Counted from the first letter of the stretch, positions 1 to 6,063 are shown. The stretch: 6,318 bases of DNA from an uncultured Fidelibacterota bacterium (GCA_913045415.1 CAJWPW010000069.1:1-6318), one strand, 5' to 3'. Notes: generated by a model from the sequence alone, not told the origin. Translations and numbers: made by a program.

Positions 1-772
1 ACATTTCGCCAAAAATGGCCATGAGAGATAAAAGTGCCAACAGTGCAATATGCCCACCTGTCATGTTGGCTGCCAAACGCATGGTTAACGCGAATGGCTT
101 CACAAAAAGTCCCATCAATTCAATGGGAATCAAAATAATATAAACGGGCCATGCCAATCCATGGGGTGCCAAATTTTTCCAGTGATTAATAAAACCGTGA
201 GCCATGGTTCCCGCAGCCATGATCGAGAAAAATGTGATGGTTGCCAATGCTCCCGTCACATTGAAATTTGCCGTAGCAGTAACACCGCCATGAAGCAAGT
301 TATTTAGAAAATTATGGGAATCTGATGCTGGAACACCCAGGACAAAACGATTAAATGCACCCAGGACATCAAAAATGGGAACCATTCCGATCCCATTTGC
401 AAATAAAATAAAAAAGAAAAATGTCAGAACAAGCGGGGTCCAGGTCATAACCCATTTCGGTCCTACATTTGGCTTAACGATGGAATCTCGAATGAATTGG
501 ACAATGGCTTCAATACCATTCATCCATCCTGATGGTGCGGTCTTGTTACTGGATAAAAATTTTCTAACAGGGATAATAACAGCAATCCCAACTAATAAAG
601 CTACAATCCATAACATTAATACATGTTTCGTAACTGAGAAATCTATCCCGAAGAGGGGTGGGATATGATAAAGAGGATGTGATATATCAGAATTGGAAAC
701 GTGGTGGATAATATTTGGTCCAACCTGTTCCATCACACTTTGAGAGGCGTGCCCGGTTTCAACTGCACTCAT
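1..772 (-). CDS. atpB: F-type ATP synthase subunit a (F0), 3' end beyond window
   Basis: Subunit a is the membrane stator of the F1F0 ATP synthase and forms the two proton half-channels next to the c-ring. I read 257 residues from an ATG at 770-772; the C-terminus lies off the left edge. An extended polar N-terminus (about 45 residues, with HPLYHIPP) precedes a first membrane helix at about 49-68, followed by further hydrophobic segments. The diagnostic helix is KPFALTMRLAANMTGGH, where Arg232 corresponds to the essential E. coli aArg210. His241, nine residues later, takes the place of E. coli aGlu219, the His/Glu swapped arrangement known from mitochondria and many bacteria. No Shine-Dalgarno motif precedes the start. 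It is the last visible gene of the leftward operon, 33 nt after atpI, and c, b and delta genes are expected beyond the edge. Identity is essentially certain. Confidence 0.96.
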   Translation of the reverse strand, partial: MSAVETGHASQSVMEQVGPNIIHHVSNSDISHPLYHIPPLFGIDFSVTKHVLMLWIVALLVGIAVIIPVRKFLSSNKTAPSGWMNGIEAIVQFIRDSIVKPNVGPKWVMTWTPLVLTFFFFILFANGIGMVPIFDVLGAFNRFVLGVPASDSHNFLNNLLHGGVTATANFNVTGALATITFFSIMAAGTMAHGFINHWKNLAPHGLAWPVYIILIPIELMGLFVKPFALTMRLAANMTGGHIALLALLSLMAIFGEM

Positions 773-805
773 ACTGCTATTGATTCAATTCGGTTTAGAT
801 TTAGT

Positions 806-1153
806 TTACTTCGAAATGTCTTTTACAATGACCGCTTCCAGTGCGTGAAGCCCTAGAAAAAAGCCTGCAAAACTACACATGAATGAGACAGGCTCAAAAG
901 AATATAGTTTAAAAGCAATGAGAATTGTTACACCATAATAAACCATCTTGATCACAAATCCCGTTGCGATGGTTTTTGTGACAAGTTGAGCATCTTTTTT
1001 TGAAGCACCCAATACAAAATACATAGTTGCTACCCCAGCCAACACGGGGAGTATCCATCCTAAAAACAATTCAATTTGATATTCTGGATAAAATCCCGCC
1101 GCCAATCCAAGAATCCCTACAGAAACCATTAAACCATAAAGAAACAATTTCAA
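806..1153 (-). CDS. atpI: AtpI-like small ATP synthase-associated membrane protein
   Basis: This 115-residue protein is almost entirely hydrophobic, with four predicted membrane helices (about 2-21, 30-49, 62-81 and 86-109) and a short charged loop (ASKKDAQLVTK, 50-60) between the second pair. Length, topology and its place directly before atpB match the ATP synthase I family, which helps c-ring assembly or ion supply to the synthase. The frame opens with TTG at 1151-1153, which overlaps the TGA stop of the upstream gene as TTGA, a typical coupled junction. The first in-frame ATG is codon 9 and would cut into the first helix, so TTG is preferred. The family assignment rests on context and topology more than on strong motifs, because AtpI proteins diverge fast. 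Confidence 0.8.
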   Translation of the reverse strand: MKLFLYGLMVSVGILGLAAGFYPEYQIELFLGWILPVLAGVATMYFVLGASKKDAQLVTKTIATGFVIKMVYYGVTILIAFKLYSFEPVSFMCSFAGFFLGLHALEAVIVKDISK

Positions 1154-1407
1154 CGTTTACGTGTCCAAATCGTTTTTGCTAAGTGATAAAAACCGCTAAT
1201 CAATCCAATACCCAATCCCACTAAAATACCAATTGGTTTTGTTCCTCTTGATGAATCGATATACCAGCCCAATAATGTAAAAATGAGAACAGAAGCCACA
1301 AGTGTATAAGATGCAGATGCGGCTGGTCCGGATTCTTTTACAATATTCTGAAAATATTCAAGTGACCGCCCCAGATCAAAACCAGATCGACCTTTAGGAT
1401 CGGTCAT
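1150..1407 (-). CDS. atpZ: AtpZ/AtpI-family (ATPase gene 1-like) two-helix membrane protein
   Basis: This 85-residue protein has a polar N-terminus and two membrane helices (about 30-50 and 58-78). A conserved turn reads GWYIDSSRGTKPIG (47-60) and the second helix is glycine-rich, ending in GFYHLAKTIW. That pattern (GWxxD, small-residue helix, GFYHL) is characteristic of the small AtpZ-type family encoded at the head of atp operons. Members are implicated in F0 assembly or divalent cation transport; the exact role here is inferred. The ATG at 1405-1407 lies two bases after the bactofilin stop, and the gene ends in a 4-nt overlap with the TTG start of atpI. No Shine-Dalgarno motif is visible, so translation is probably coupled to bactofilin. 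Confidence 0.82.
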   Translation of the reverse strand: MTDPKGRSGFDLGRSLEYFQNIVKESGPAASASYTLVASVLIFTLLGWYIDSSRGTKPIGILVGLGIGLISGFYHLAKTIWTRKR

Positions 1408-1409
1408 TG

Positions 1410-1769
1410 CTATGAGTTGGTATTTTCTGAATCACGTCCCACTATGTCGCACTTCCCTTCAAACTGGGCGCCATCTTCAATGAGCAATTTCCTATAAATA
1501 ATATCCCCCTTCAGGATACATTTTTTCCCAAGAATTACCTGACCACCAGCTGCAATATCACCTACAACAGTTCCACCAACTCGAATATGGCTTCCTGATA
1601 TGTTACCCTGAACCAAAGCGTTTTGTGCAACACGAACAGGACCATCTGTTATAACATCCCCATGAACCTGACCATAAATAATAATCCCTTCCAGAAGTTT
1701 CACCGGTCCATCAATCCTAGCATCAGCACCAATCATAGTATGAACATTTTGAAAATTGATCTTACTCAT
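1410..1769 (-). CDS. Bactofilin (polymer-forming cytoskeletal protein)
   Basis: Bactofilins self-assemble without nucleotide into beta-helical filaments that act as membrane-associated scaffolds for wall enzymes and, in some species, for ParAB. This 119-residue protein consists almost wholly of the bactofilin core, with short tails at both ends. From about residue 12 to 110 it has successive short rungs with hydrophobic and glycine positions: TMIGADARIDGPV, IIIYGQVHGDV, GPVRVAQNALVQGNISGS, HIRVGGTVVGDI, GGQVILGKKCILKGDI and the closing DGAQFEGKCDI. There is no membrane helix. Its ATG (1767-1769) overlaps the 3' end of the M23 peptidase gene by 8 nt. Pairing of a bactofilin with an adjacent M23 peptidase is known in other bacteria, where the bactofilin localises the hydrolase, and the same role is inferred here. 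Confidence 0.93.
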   Translation of the reverse strand: MSKINFQNVHTMIGADARIDGPVKLLEGIIIYGQVHGDVITDGPVRVAQNALVQGNISGSHIRVGGTVVGDIAAGGQVILGKKCILKGDIIYRKLLIEDGAQFEGKCDIVGRDSENTNS

Positions 1770-2550
1770 GGAGAGAAGTTAAATCTGTTGCACGGTATTC
1801 TGGGAAATAGATCAATGGGTCCATAGCAACGAATTCCTGCCAGACTTCAAAATGTAAATGCGGACCAGAAGACACACCCGTATTTCCAACAAGACCTATT
1901 ACTTCACCACGAGTGACAGGATCCAACTGCTTTTTAAAATTCTGCTGATTGTGGCCATAGTGCGTAAAATAATCATCACCATGATATAAAATGAGCATGT
2001 TTCCGAATTCATAATTCCAGCCTGAATAAACAACAACGCCAGAGGCCGCGGCTAAAATAGGCTCCCCTTCCTTGGCTACAATATCGATTCCATGATGTGT
2101 CTCTGAGATAAATAACCCAGGCTTCCCCGATCGTTGTGTTACAAACCCCTGGATAGGCGCAATAGATGGAATATTCTCAATAAATGAAACCAAATTTCCA
2201 ACAGTAGAGACGGCATTTGTAATGGAATCGGACACGACAGGACGGTCATCAAAATCCAAATTTGACCCAAGCGAATGACGAATTAATTTATCCATCTGTT
2301 TCATCCGTTCAAGATCCCGCATGAGTTCCAATACTTTGAGCCGTTCTGTGGCAAACTGGTCATGCCGATCCTTGATCTCTGTATAATCTGCCATTTTCGG
2401 AACGTAATAGAATAGAATACCCAAAACACACGTTAAAAGGACTACCACAGAAAAGAGTACCGTCTGAATAGCTGTTTTAGATAAATGATAAGATTTGGAA
2501 CTGGACTCATCGTCCGGGATAAACATGATAGTGTATTTTTCCGGTTTCAC
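1762..2550 (-). CDS. Membrane-anchored M23 family metallopeptidase (LytM-type)
   Basis: This is a predicted peptidoglycan endopeptidase of 262 residues. A short cytoplasmic tail (KYTIMFIPDDESSSKS) precedes one membrane helix (about 28-50). A charged, probably coiled-coil segment follows (about 55-92), then the LytM domain from about 133 to 240. The zinc motifs are intact: His152-x3-Asp156 in THHGID, His231-Leu-His233 in GPHLHFEVW, and the catalytic His200 in HYGHN. Retention of all ligands predicts an active enzyme rather than a degenerate EnvC/NlpD-type activator. The frame begins with GTG at 2548-2550. An ATG exists at codon 9 (MFIPDD), but KYTIM-IPDD before it looks like conserved family sequence, so GTG is preferred. 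It starts 7 nt after parB stops and overlaps bactofilin, suggesting a bactofilin-directed wall-remodelling pair. Confidence 0.9.
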   Translation of the reverse strand: MKPEKYTIMFIPDDESSSKSYHLSKTAIQTVLFSVVVLLTCVLGILFYYVPKMADYTEIKDRHDQFATERLKVLELMRDLERMKQMDKLIRHSLGSNLDFDDRPVVSDSITNAVSTVGNLVSFIENIPSIAPIQGFVTQRSGKPGLFISETHHGIDIVAKEGEPILAAASGVVVYSGWNYEFGNMLILYHGDDYFTHYGHNQQNFKKQLDPVTRGEVIGLVGNTGVSSGPHLHFEVWQEFVAMDPLIYFPEYRATDLTSLHE

Positions 2551-2557
2551 GGGAAGT

Positions 2558-3439
2558 TCAGGATATAGAATTGATCAGGTCAAGAATACGTTCAAGGTCG
2601 TCATCAGAAAAATATGAGATTTCAATAGCACCACCTTTTTTTCCAGGTTTCAGTGTCACTTTTGTACCTAAAACTTCTATCAATTGATTTTCAAGTGCCT
2701 GAATTTGATGGGACTTTTTGGAGAAAATAATCTTCTTCTTTTTGGGTAGTTCAGTTGATGCCTTCACTAAAGCTTCTGCACCTCGAACACTCAGATCCTT
2801 ATTCAAGATCGCCTTCCATATCTTATTCATAGCCGGCCCGGTTTTTGCCTGAAGAATGGCTCGGGCATGTCCCGCAGAAATATCACCTTTTCTTAAACTT
2901 TTTCTAATGTCCGGCGGTAATTTCAATAATCGAAGTGAATTAGAAACAGTGACTCGCTTCTTCCCAACGGCTTTTGCGATAGCTATGTGAGACATTTCAA
3001 ATTTGGAATTCAATACAGCATATGCTTCCGATTCTTCCAACGAATTCAGGTCTTCCCGCTGAATATTTTCAATCAATGCCATTTCCATCATTTCAGCATC
3101 ATCTTTAACGGTAATCACATATGCAGGGATGGTTCTTTTTCTGCATTTTTTCGATGCGCGCCAGCGACGCTCACCAGCAACTAATTCATAACCATCTTCA
3201 GTATCCCGAACTGTAACGGGAGTTAATACACCTTTTTCCTTGATTGATGCAGCTAATTCTTCCAGGGCTAGTTCATCAAAGTCCCTGCGGGGCTGGTTTG
3301 GGTTCGGACGGATTTCTTTTAATGGAATCTCCGTCACACCCGGTTTTGTAGCGACTGGCTTTTTACCAGGTTTTTTCTTCTGTTCCGCTTCCGGGCGAAT
3401 CAGGGCTTCCAAGCCTTTTCCTAATCTATTAACTGACAC
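2558..3439 (-). CDS. parB: Chromosome partitioning protein ParB (Spo0J family)
   Basis: ParB is the CTP-dependent clamp that loads at parS sites and works with ParA to segregate replication origins. The 293-residue protein has the canonical order. The N-terminal ParA-contact peptide is RLGKGLEALI (5-14), followed by a Lys/Pro-rich linker (20-33). The N-domain has IRPNPNQPRRDFDE (43-56), the arginine box GERRWRA (89-95) and ALIENIQREDLN (121-132). A helix-turn-helix follows at about 149-172 (MSHIAIAKAVGKKRVTVSNSLRLLKL), and a C-terminal dimerisation domain ends in SYFSDDDLERILDLI. The start is GTG (3437-3439), fixed by the conserved ParA-contact peptide right after it, and lies inside the 3' end of parA with an 11-nt overlap. 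A GAGG in parA ends 12 nt upstream, rather far for a ribosome site. This is the chromosomal, not plasmid, type. Confidence 0.96.
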   Translation of the reverse strand: MSVNRLGKGLEALIRPEAEQKKKPGKKPVATKPGVTEIPLKEIRPNPNQPRRDFDELALEELAASIKEKGVLTPVTVRDTEDGYELVAGERRWRASKKCRKRTIPAYVITVKDDAEMMEMALIENIQREDLNSLEESEAYAVLNSKFEMSHIAIAKAVGKKRVTVSNSLRLLKLPPDIRKSLRKGDISAGHARAILQAKTGPAMNKIWKAILNKDLSVRGAEALVKASTELPKKKKIIFSKKSHQIQALENQLIEVLGTKVTLKPGKKGGAIEISYFSDDDLERILDLINSIS

Positions 3440-4193
3440 GTTGGAGTATTTCCTCTGTCAAACTCATATAATTTCTGGCACCGGTTGAATTAGCATCATA
3501 TAAAAGGGCTGGTTTTCCAAAACTCGGTGCTTCACTTAATCGGACGTTACGATGAATGAATGTTTTAAACAATTTATCCTTAAAAAAACCATTTACTTCT
3601 TTCACCACTTGTTTGGATAAATTCAATCGACTATCATACATGGTCATTAAGATACCAGCGATCCCCAATTTTTTATTCAAATGACGTTGTACCAACCGAA
3701 CTGTATTCAACAATTGGCCCAACCCTTCCAAGGCAAAATATTCGCATTGAATTGGGATTACCAGTGCATCGGATGCAGTAAGCGCATTGATCGTCAGTAG
3801 ACCCAATGATGGCGGACAATCAATAATAATGATTTCATAACTTTTCTTAATATTTTTCAGCACTTTCTTGAGCTGGTATTCCCGAGCCATGATGCTTACA
3901 AGTTCAATCTCGGCCCCTACAAGGTCGTTAGTTGAAGACACAATATCCAAATGTGAAAAAGATGTTTTGGTAATGGCATCTTTGATTCCATCACCTTTTA
4001 TTAGGACATCATAAATTGACCCATTTGTCTTTTCGAAAAGATCCGACAATCCTGTGGTTGCATTAGATTGGGGATCTAAATCTATGAGAAGTGTACGAAC
4101 CTCTGAAACTGCCATACTCAATGCGACATTGACTGCGGATGTGGTCTTTCCCACACCTCCTTTTTGATTTGTGAATGCTAATACGGTAGCCAT
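3429..4193 (-). CDS. parA: Chromosome partitioning ATPase ParA (Soj/MinD superfamily)
   Basis: ParA is a deviant-Walker ATPase that dimerises on ATP, binds nucleoid DNA and moves ParB-parS complexes. From the ATG at 4191-4193 it has 254 residues, the usual Soj length. Features are KGGVGKTT (11-18, signature Lys11 and P-loop Lys16), LLIDLDPQSNATTG (35-48), Walker B IIIIDCPPSLG (121-131), and RNVRLSEAPSFGKP (215-228), which holds the nonspecific DNA-binding arginine region. The frame stays open upstream to 4322, but those 43 extra residues (MTQLHVLYYF...) resemble no ParA and lie in AT-rich leader, so the internal Met is the start. No N-terminal helix-turn-helix is present, which separates it from plasmid type Ia ParA. 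It is the first gene of the leftward operon, and parB overlaps its end by 11 nt. Confidence 0.96.
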   Translation of the reverse strand: MATVLAFTNQKGGVGKTTSAVNVALSMAVSEVRTLLIDLDPQSNATTGLSDLFEKTNGSIYDVLIKGDGIKDAITKTSFSHLDIVSSTNDLVGAEIELVSIMAREYQLKKVLKNIKKSYEIIIIDCPPSLGLLTINALTASDALVIPIQCEYFALEGLGQLLNTVRLVQRHLNKKLGIAGILMTMYDSRLNLSKQVVKEVNGFFKDKLFKTFIHRNVRLSEAPSFGKPALLYDANSTGARNYMSLTEEILQRVS

Positions 4194-4589
4194 AATAAAT
4201 ATGAAAAATTCGGGCAAGCAATTTAGGGTTGGATTCAGATTCGTTTGAGTGGTTTTTAGCCAGAAAGTACGACAATGTCCACTTATTTCTAAAAAATAAT
4301 ACAACACATGCAATTGGGTCATGCTGCATTATAAAATATAGTCGCATTTTTTATGGTTGAAATAAGTAAAGCAAAATGGGTTTTTATAAAATCGTAGAAT
4401 ATTTTCTCAAATCATTATAAAAAATAATTTTAGAGGCGGTTAACAATTTGTGTTGATAATAACTTTTTTGCATCGCATCTTTACCCGGTTGTTTTAGTAT
4501 TTCAGAGGTTGGATGTTTAATCTAAAAAACCATTCTTTATTTATCTTAAATTTAGAATTCAATAATCAAAGAAATTTTAGACTAAAATA
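4194..4589 (+). promoter_or_regulatory. Divergent parA/tdh intergenic region (396 bp)
   Basis: No convincing gene lies here. The region is strongly AT-rich and must hold the leftward parA promoter and the rightward tdh promoter. A perfect TATAAT on the minus strand (4328-4333) could be a parA -10 box about 135 nt before the start codon, but no good -35 sits 17 nt from it. The octamer TTATAAAA occurs three times (from 4329, 4384 and 4415). TTTTAG or its complement CTAAAA occurs at 4428-4433, 4492-4497, 4522-4527, 4575-4580 and 4582-4587. A sigma-70-like pair for tdh could not be assigned. Promoter positions are therefore guesses; only the presence of divergent transcription is firm. Confidence 0.6.
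4574..4588. promoter_or_regulatory. Perfect palindrome at the tdh translation start, candidate operator
   Basis: ATTTTAG-A-CTAAAAT is a perfect 7-bp inverted repeat around a single central base, ending one nucleotide before the tdh ATG. A one-base loop is too tight for a normal RNA hairpin, so a dimeric DNA-binding regulator is the more natural reading. The position would block transcription elongation or sit just downstream of a promoter. TTTTAG half-sites recur upstream in the same intergenic region. AT-rich DNA produces such palindromes by chance, so function is unproven. Confidence 0.4.
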
Positions 4590-5612
4590 ATGAAAGCACT
4601 TGTAAAAAAATCTCCCCAGCGTGGGATCTGGATGGAAGATGTCCCCATCCCAAATTGCAGCACCAATGATGTAAAGATCAGAATCACCCACACCGCCATT
4701 TGTGGAACCGACCTCCATATTTATAAATGGGATGAATGGGCACAACGTACTTTGGAAGTCCCACTCATCACTGGACATGAATTTTGCGGCATTATTGAAG
4801 ATATTGGTCCCGGTGTGACACATTATAAACCAGGAGATCGCGTTTCCGGTGAAGGACATATTACCTGTGGCTATTGTAGAAATTGCCGAGCCGGAAAAAC
4901 CCATCTATGCCATAAAACAATCGGTGTCGGGATTCATTGCGACGGCGCATTCGCCGAATATTTAGTCATCCCGGAATCCAATGTGTGGCCTATTCACGAA
5001 GATATTCCTTCCGAGATCGCCGCCTTTTTCGACCCATTTGGAAATGCCACACACACAGCGCTATCTTACGAAATGGTTGGGGAGGATGTGCTTATCACTG
5101 GTGCCGGCCCCATAGGGATCATGGCGGTGGCGATCTGCAATTTTGTCGGAGCGCGGAATGTGGTCATCACCGATGTAAATGAATACAGGCTCGATCTTGC
5201 TCGAAAGATGGGCGCAACCAGAGCTATCAACGTCTCCAAAGAATCCATAAAGGATTGTTACCCAGAATTGAATATGGTTACCGGTTTTGATGTTGGATTG
5301 GAATTGTCTGGAAATCCCCAGGCATTCAAAAGTATGCTGGGGCACATGTACCATGGCGGGCGAATTGCATTGCTTGGACTTCTTCCAAAATCCACCCAAA
5401 TTAATTGGGATGATGTTATTTTCAAGGGACTGCATATAAAAGGGATATATGGACGTGAAATGTATGAAACTTGGTACAAAATGACCCAAATGCTCCGAAG
5501 TGGGTTAGATATTTCACCGGTCCTTACTCATGAATTATCCGTGGATGATTTCCAAGATGGATTCGATATTATGGAATCGGGGAATTGCGGAAAAGTTGTC
5601 TTGAAATGGTAA
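4590..5612 (+). CDS. tdh: L-threonine 3-dehydrogenase (zinc, NAD-dependent)
   Basis: This cytosolic enzyme oxidises L-threonine with NAD+ to 2-amino-3-oxobutanoate, which KBL (glycine C-acetyltransferase) splits into glycine and acetyl-CoA. The 340-residue protein follows the E. coli Tdh pattern closely end to end. It has [15 protein letters not shown] (36-50) with catalytic-zinc Cys38, then His63-Glu64 in GHE and His90 in SGEGHITCG. The structural zinc cysteines are 93, 96, 99 and 107. The Rossmann loop is GAGPIG (171-176), and Asp195 in [10 protein letters not shown] is the acidic residue favouring NAD over [19 protein letters not shown] lies near the C-terminus. The ATG is preceded by A/T-rich sequence without a Shine-Dalgarno motif. 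kbl, often adjacent, is absent from the window, so 2-amino-3-oxobutanoate must be handled by a gene elsewhere. It stands alone, divergent from parA, with no clear terminator after it. Confidence 0.96.
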   Translation: MKALVKKSPQRGIWMEDVPIPNCSTNDVKIRITHTAICGTDLHIYKWDEWAQRTLEVPLITGHEFCGIIEDIGPGVTHYKPGDRVSGEGHITCGYCRNCRAGKTHLCHKTIGVGIHCDGAFAEYLVIPESNVWPIHEDIPSEIAAFFDPFGNATHTALSYEMVGEDVLITGAGPIGIMAVAICNFVGARNVVITDVNEYRLDLARKMGATRAINVSKESIKDCYPELNMVTGFDVGLELSGNPQAFKSMLGHMYHGGRIALLGLLPKSTQINWDDVIFKGLHIKGIYGREMYETWYKMTQMLRSGLDISPVLTHELSVDDFQDGFDIMESGNCGKVVLKW

Positions 5613-5651
5613 TTATAACTACATAGATGGATAGGTGCATTGATAAATATT

Positions 5652-5675
5652 CAATCAACCAATCAGTCAATCATT
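5652..5675. repeat. Tandem 8-bp repeat, three copies of CAATCAnn
   Basis: CAATCAAC, CAATCAGT and CAATCATT follow one another without gaps, with a constant six-base core and variable last two bases. The repeat lies 40 bp after tdh, and the stop codon of the recombinase remnant falls inside its middle copy. It may mark the joint where the recombinase gene was cut. Short length makes chance origin possible. Confidence 0.6.
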
Positions 5676-5831
5676 CTCAACTATTTCATCAGATACTTGT
5701 GCAACTTTTTCTTCGATGAGCCAACTTGCAAAAGAATTTATAGCAGACAAATACGAAGCAATAGTTCGTTGACTATAATTTTGAATAACAAGTTTTTGTT
5801 TTGCATATTTTAATAACTCAGCTTTTAGCAT
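5667..5831 (-). pseudogene. Tyrosine recombinase/integrase N-terminal remnant
   Basis: The minus strand encodes 54 residues from an ATG at 5829-5831. They match the start of a phage-integrase SAM-like (core-binding) N-terminal domain: a lysine-rich first helix (MLKAELLKYAKQKLVIQ), then NYSQRTIASYLSAINSFASWL (about 18-38), the YSxxTxxxYxxxIxxFxxW pattern of XerC/D and integron-type recombinases, then a short linker. The frame ends at TGA inside the tandem repeat. A complete enzyme has about 300 residues, so the rest of this domain and the whole catalytic domain (Arg, Lys, HxxR, His/Trp, Tyr) are missing; no continuation is visible in the 54 bp before tdh. The frame could open upstream to 5885, but the 18 extra residues cover repeat DNA and are unlikely to be used. 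This is a dead fragment; whether it came from an integron integrase or another XerC-like enzyme cannot be decided. Confidence 0.72.
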
Positions 5832-5844
5832 AACAATGCGGTTA

Positions 5845-5889
5845 AAACGCAATAATATATTCAAGATTAAACCCGCTAAACGCAATAAT
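5845..5889. repeat. 12-bp direct repeats, 33 bp apart, upstream of recombinase remnant
   Basis: AAACGCAATAAT occurs perfectly at 5845-5856 and again at 5878-5889. The start-to-start distance of 33 bp is close to three helical turns, so a protein bound to both copies would lie on the same DNA face. Both lie immediately upstream of the recombinase start codon. Integron attI sites carry direct repeats that bind the integrase in just this position, so these are candidate recombinase or autoregulator sites; that role is inferred. Confidence 0.6.
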
Positions 5890-5899
5890 TGTGTTTAGC
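5875..5899. repeat. Inverted repeat GCTAAAC / GTTTAGC
   Basis: GCTAAAC (5875-5881) and GTTTAGC (5893-5899) are perfect complements separated by 11 bases. Each differs by one base from integron core-site consensuses (RYYYAAC and GTTRRRY). The TTAGC in the right arm recurs at 6058-6062, at the far end of the folded element. It could be an ancestral recombination core pair, or simply a small hairpin. Confidence 0.45.
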
Positions 5900-5902
5900 A
5901 AG

Positions 5903-5943
5903 ACGTTCATTCGCAATCCGCTTCGCTACTTGCAAATGAATGT
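5903..5943. repeat. Long hairpin, 14-bp stem with 13-nt loop
   Basis: Positions 5903-5916 and 5930-5943 pair almost fully: one C/A mismatch (5912/5934) and one G-T wobble (5905/5941) in a 14-bp stem around the loop 5917-5929. Its right arm overlaps the left arm of the larger element starting at 5939, so the two folds compete. No T-tract follows on either strand, arguing against a simple intrinsic terminator. Confidence 0.6.
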
Positions 5944-6063
5944 GGTGCGCTGGGCGATGCCCTTCTTGCCCGCAAAGCGGACGGCGAAGAACAGCACTGT
6001 AAAACCAATAGAATTATTGAGAATACTCAAATTCAACTGTCTTTACAGCGCACCACGTTAGCT
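5939..6063 (+). repeat. attC-like imperfect palindrome (candidate cassette recombination site)
   Basis: The ends 5939-5952 (AATGTGGTGCGCTG) and 6046-6059 (CAGCGCACCACGTT) form a 14-bp stem with one G-T wobble around a 93-nt interior. The interior folds again: GGGC-GAT-GCCC at 5952-5962, TTCTTGCC/GGCgAAGAA at 5963-5991 with a bulged G and an inner CCGC-AAA-GCGG, and CTGTAAA/TTTACAG at 5997-6003 and 6042-6048 enclosing TTGAG/CTCAA. The 121-bp stem-to-stem length, imperfect pairing, bulged base and right end in G-TTAGCT resemble an integron attC. Against this, the right core fits GTTRRRY only in part and the left end has AAT where AAC is expected. The adjoining gene starts 17 bases after the element, as in a cassette. 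It could instead be a dispersed palindromic repeat of unknown type. Confidence 0.45.

Noticed and set aside
375..668. Open frame of 97 codons on the + strand
   Set aside because: It lies wholly opposite atpB, whose protein is conserved and unmistakable; the + frame product has no recognisable features.
704..712. GGTGGATAA, one mismatch from a DnaA box
   Set aside because: Single copy inside atpB coding sequence; expected by chance.
4063..4347. Minus-strand frame overlapping the 5' part of parA, and the 43-codon upstream extension of parA to 4322
   Set aside because: Both cover AT-rich leader or the wrong frame of parA. The ParA N-terminus begins canonically at the Met at 4193.
4401..4560. 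Possible replication origin (AT-rich, beside parAB, with TGTTGATAA at 4451-4459 one mismatch from a DnaA box)
   Set aside because: Only one DnaA-like nonamer, with the mismatch at a normally invariant base, no clustered boxes, and no dnaA, dnaN or gidA nearby.
5061..5489. Long minus-strand frames opposite tdh
   Set aside because: They are antisense shadows of a fully conserved dehydrogenase, with no promoter or family features.
5639..5655. Small hairpin ATTGA/TCAAT after tdh as a terminator
   Set aside because: A five-pair AT-rich stem with a 7-nt loop and no T-tract is too weak to call as an intrinsic terminator.
5997..6048. CTGTAAA/TTTACAG hairpin as an intrinsic terminator
   Set aside because: The stem is followed by GC-rich sequence on the + strand and not by a T-tract; it is better read as part of the folded element.
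5936..6061. 41-codon + strand open frame (MNVVRWAMPF...) through the folded element
   Set aside because: It consists of the arms and hairpins of the inverted repeats, has no ribosome site, and its stop lies in the GTTAGC core; more likely an accident of the repeat.
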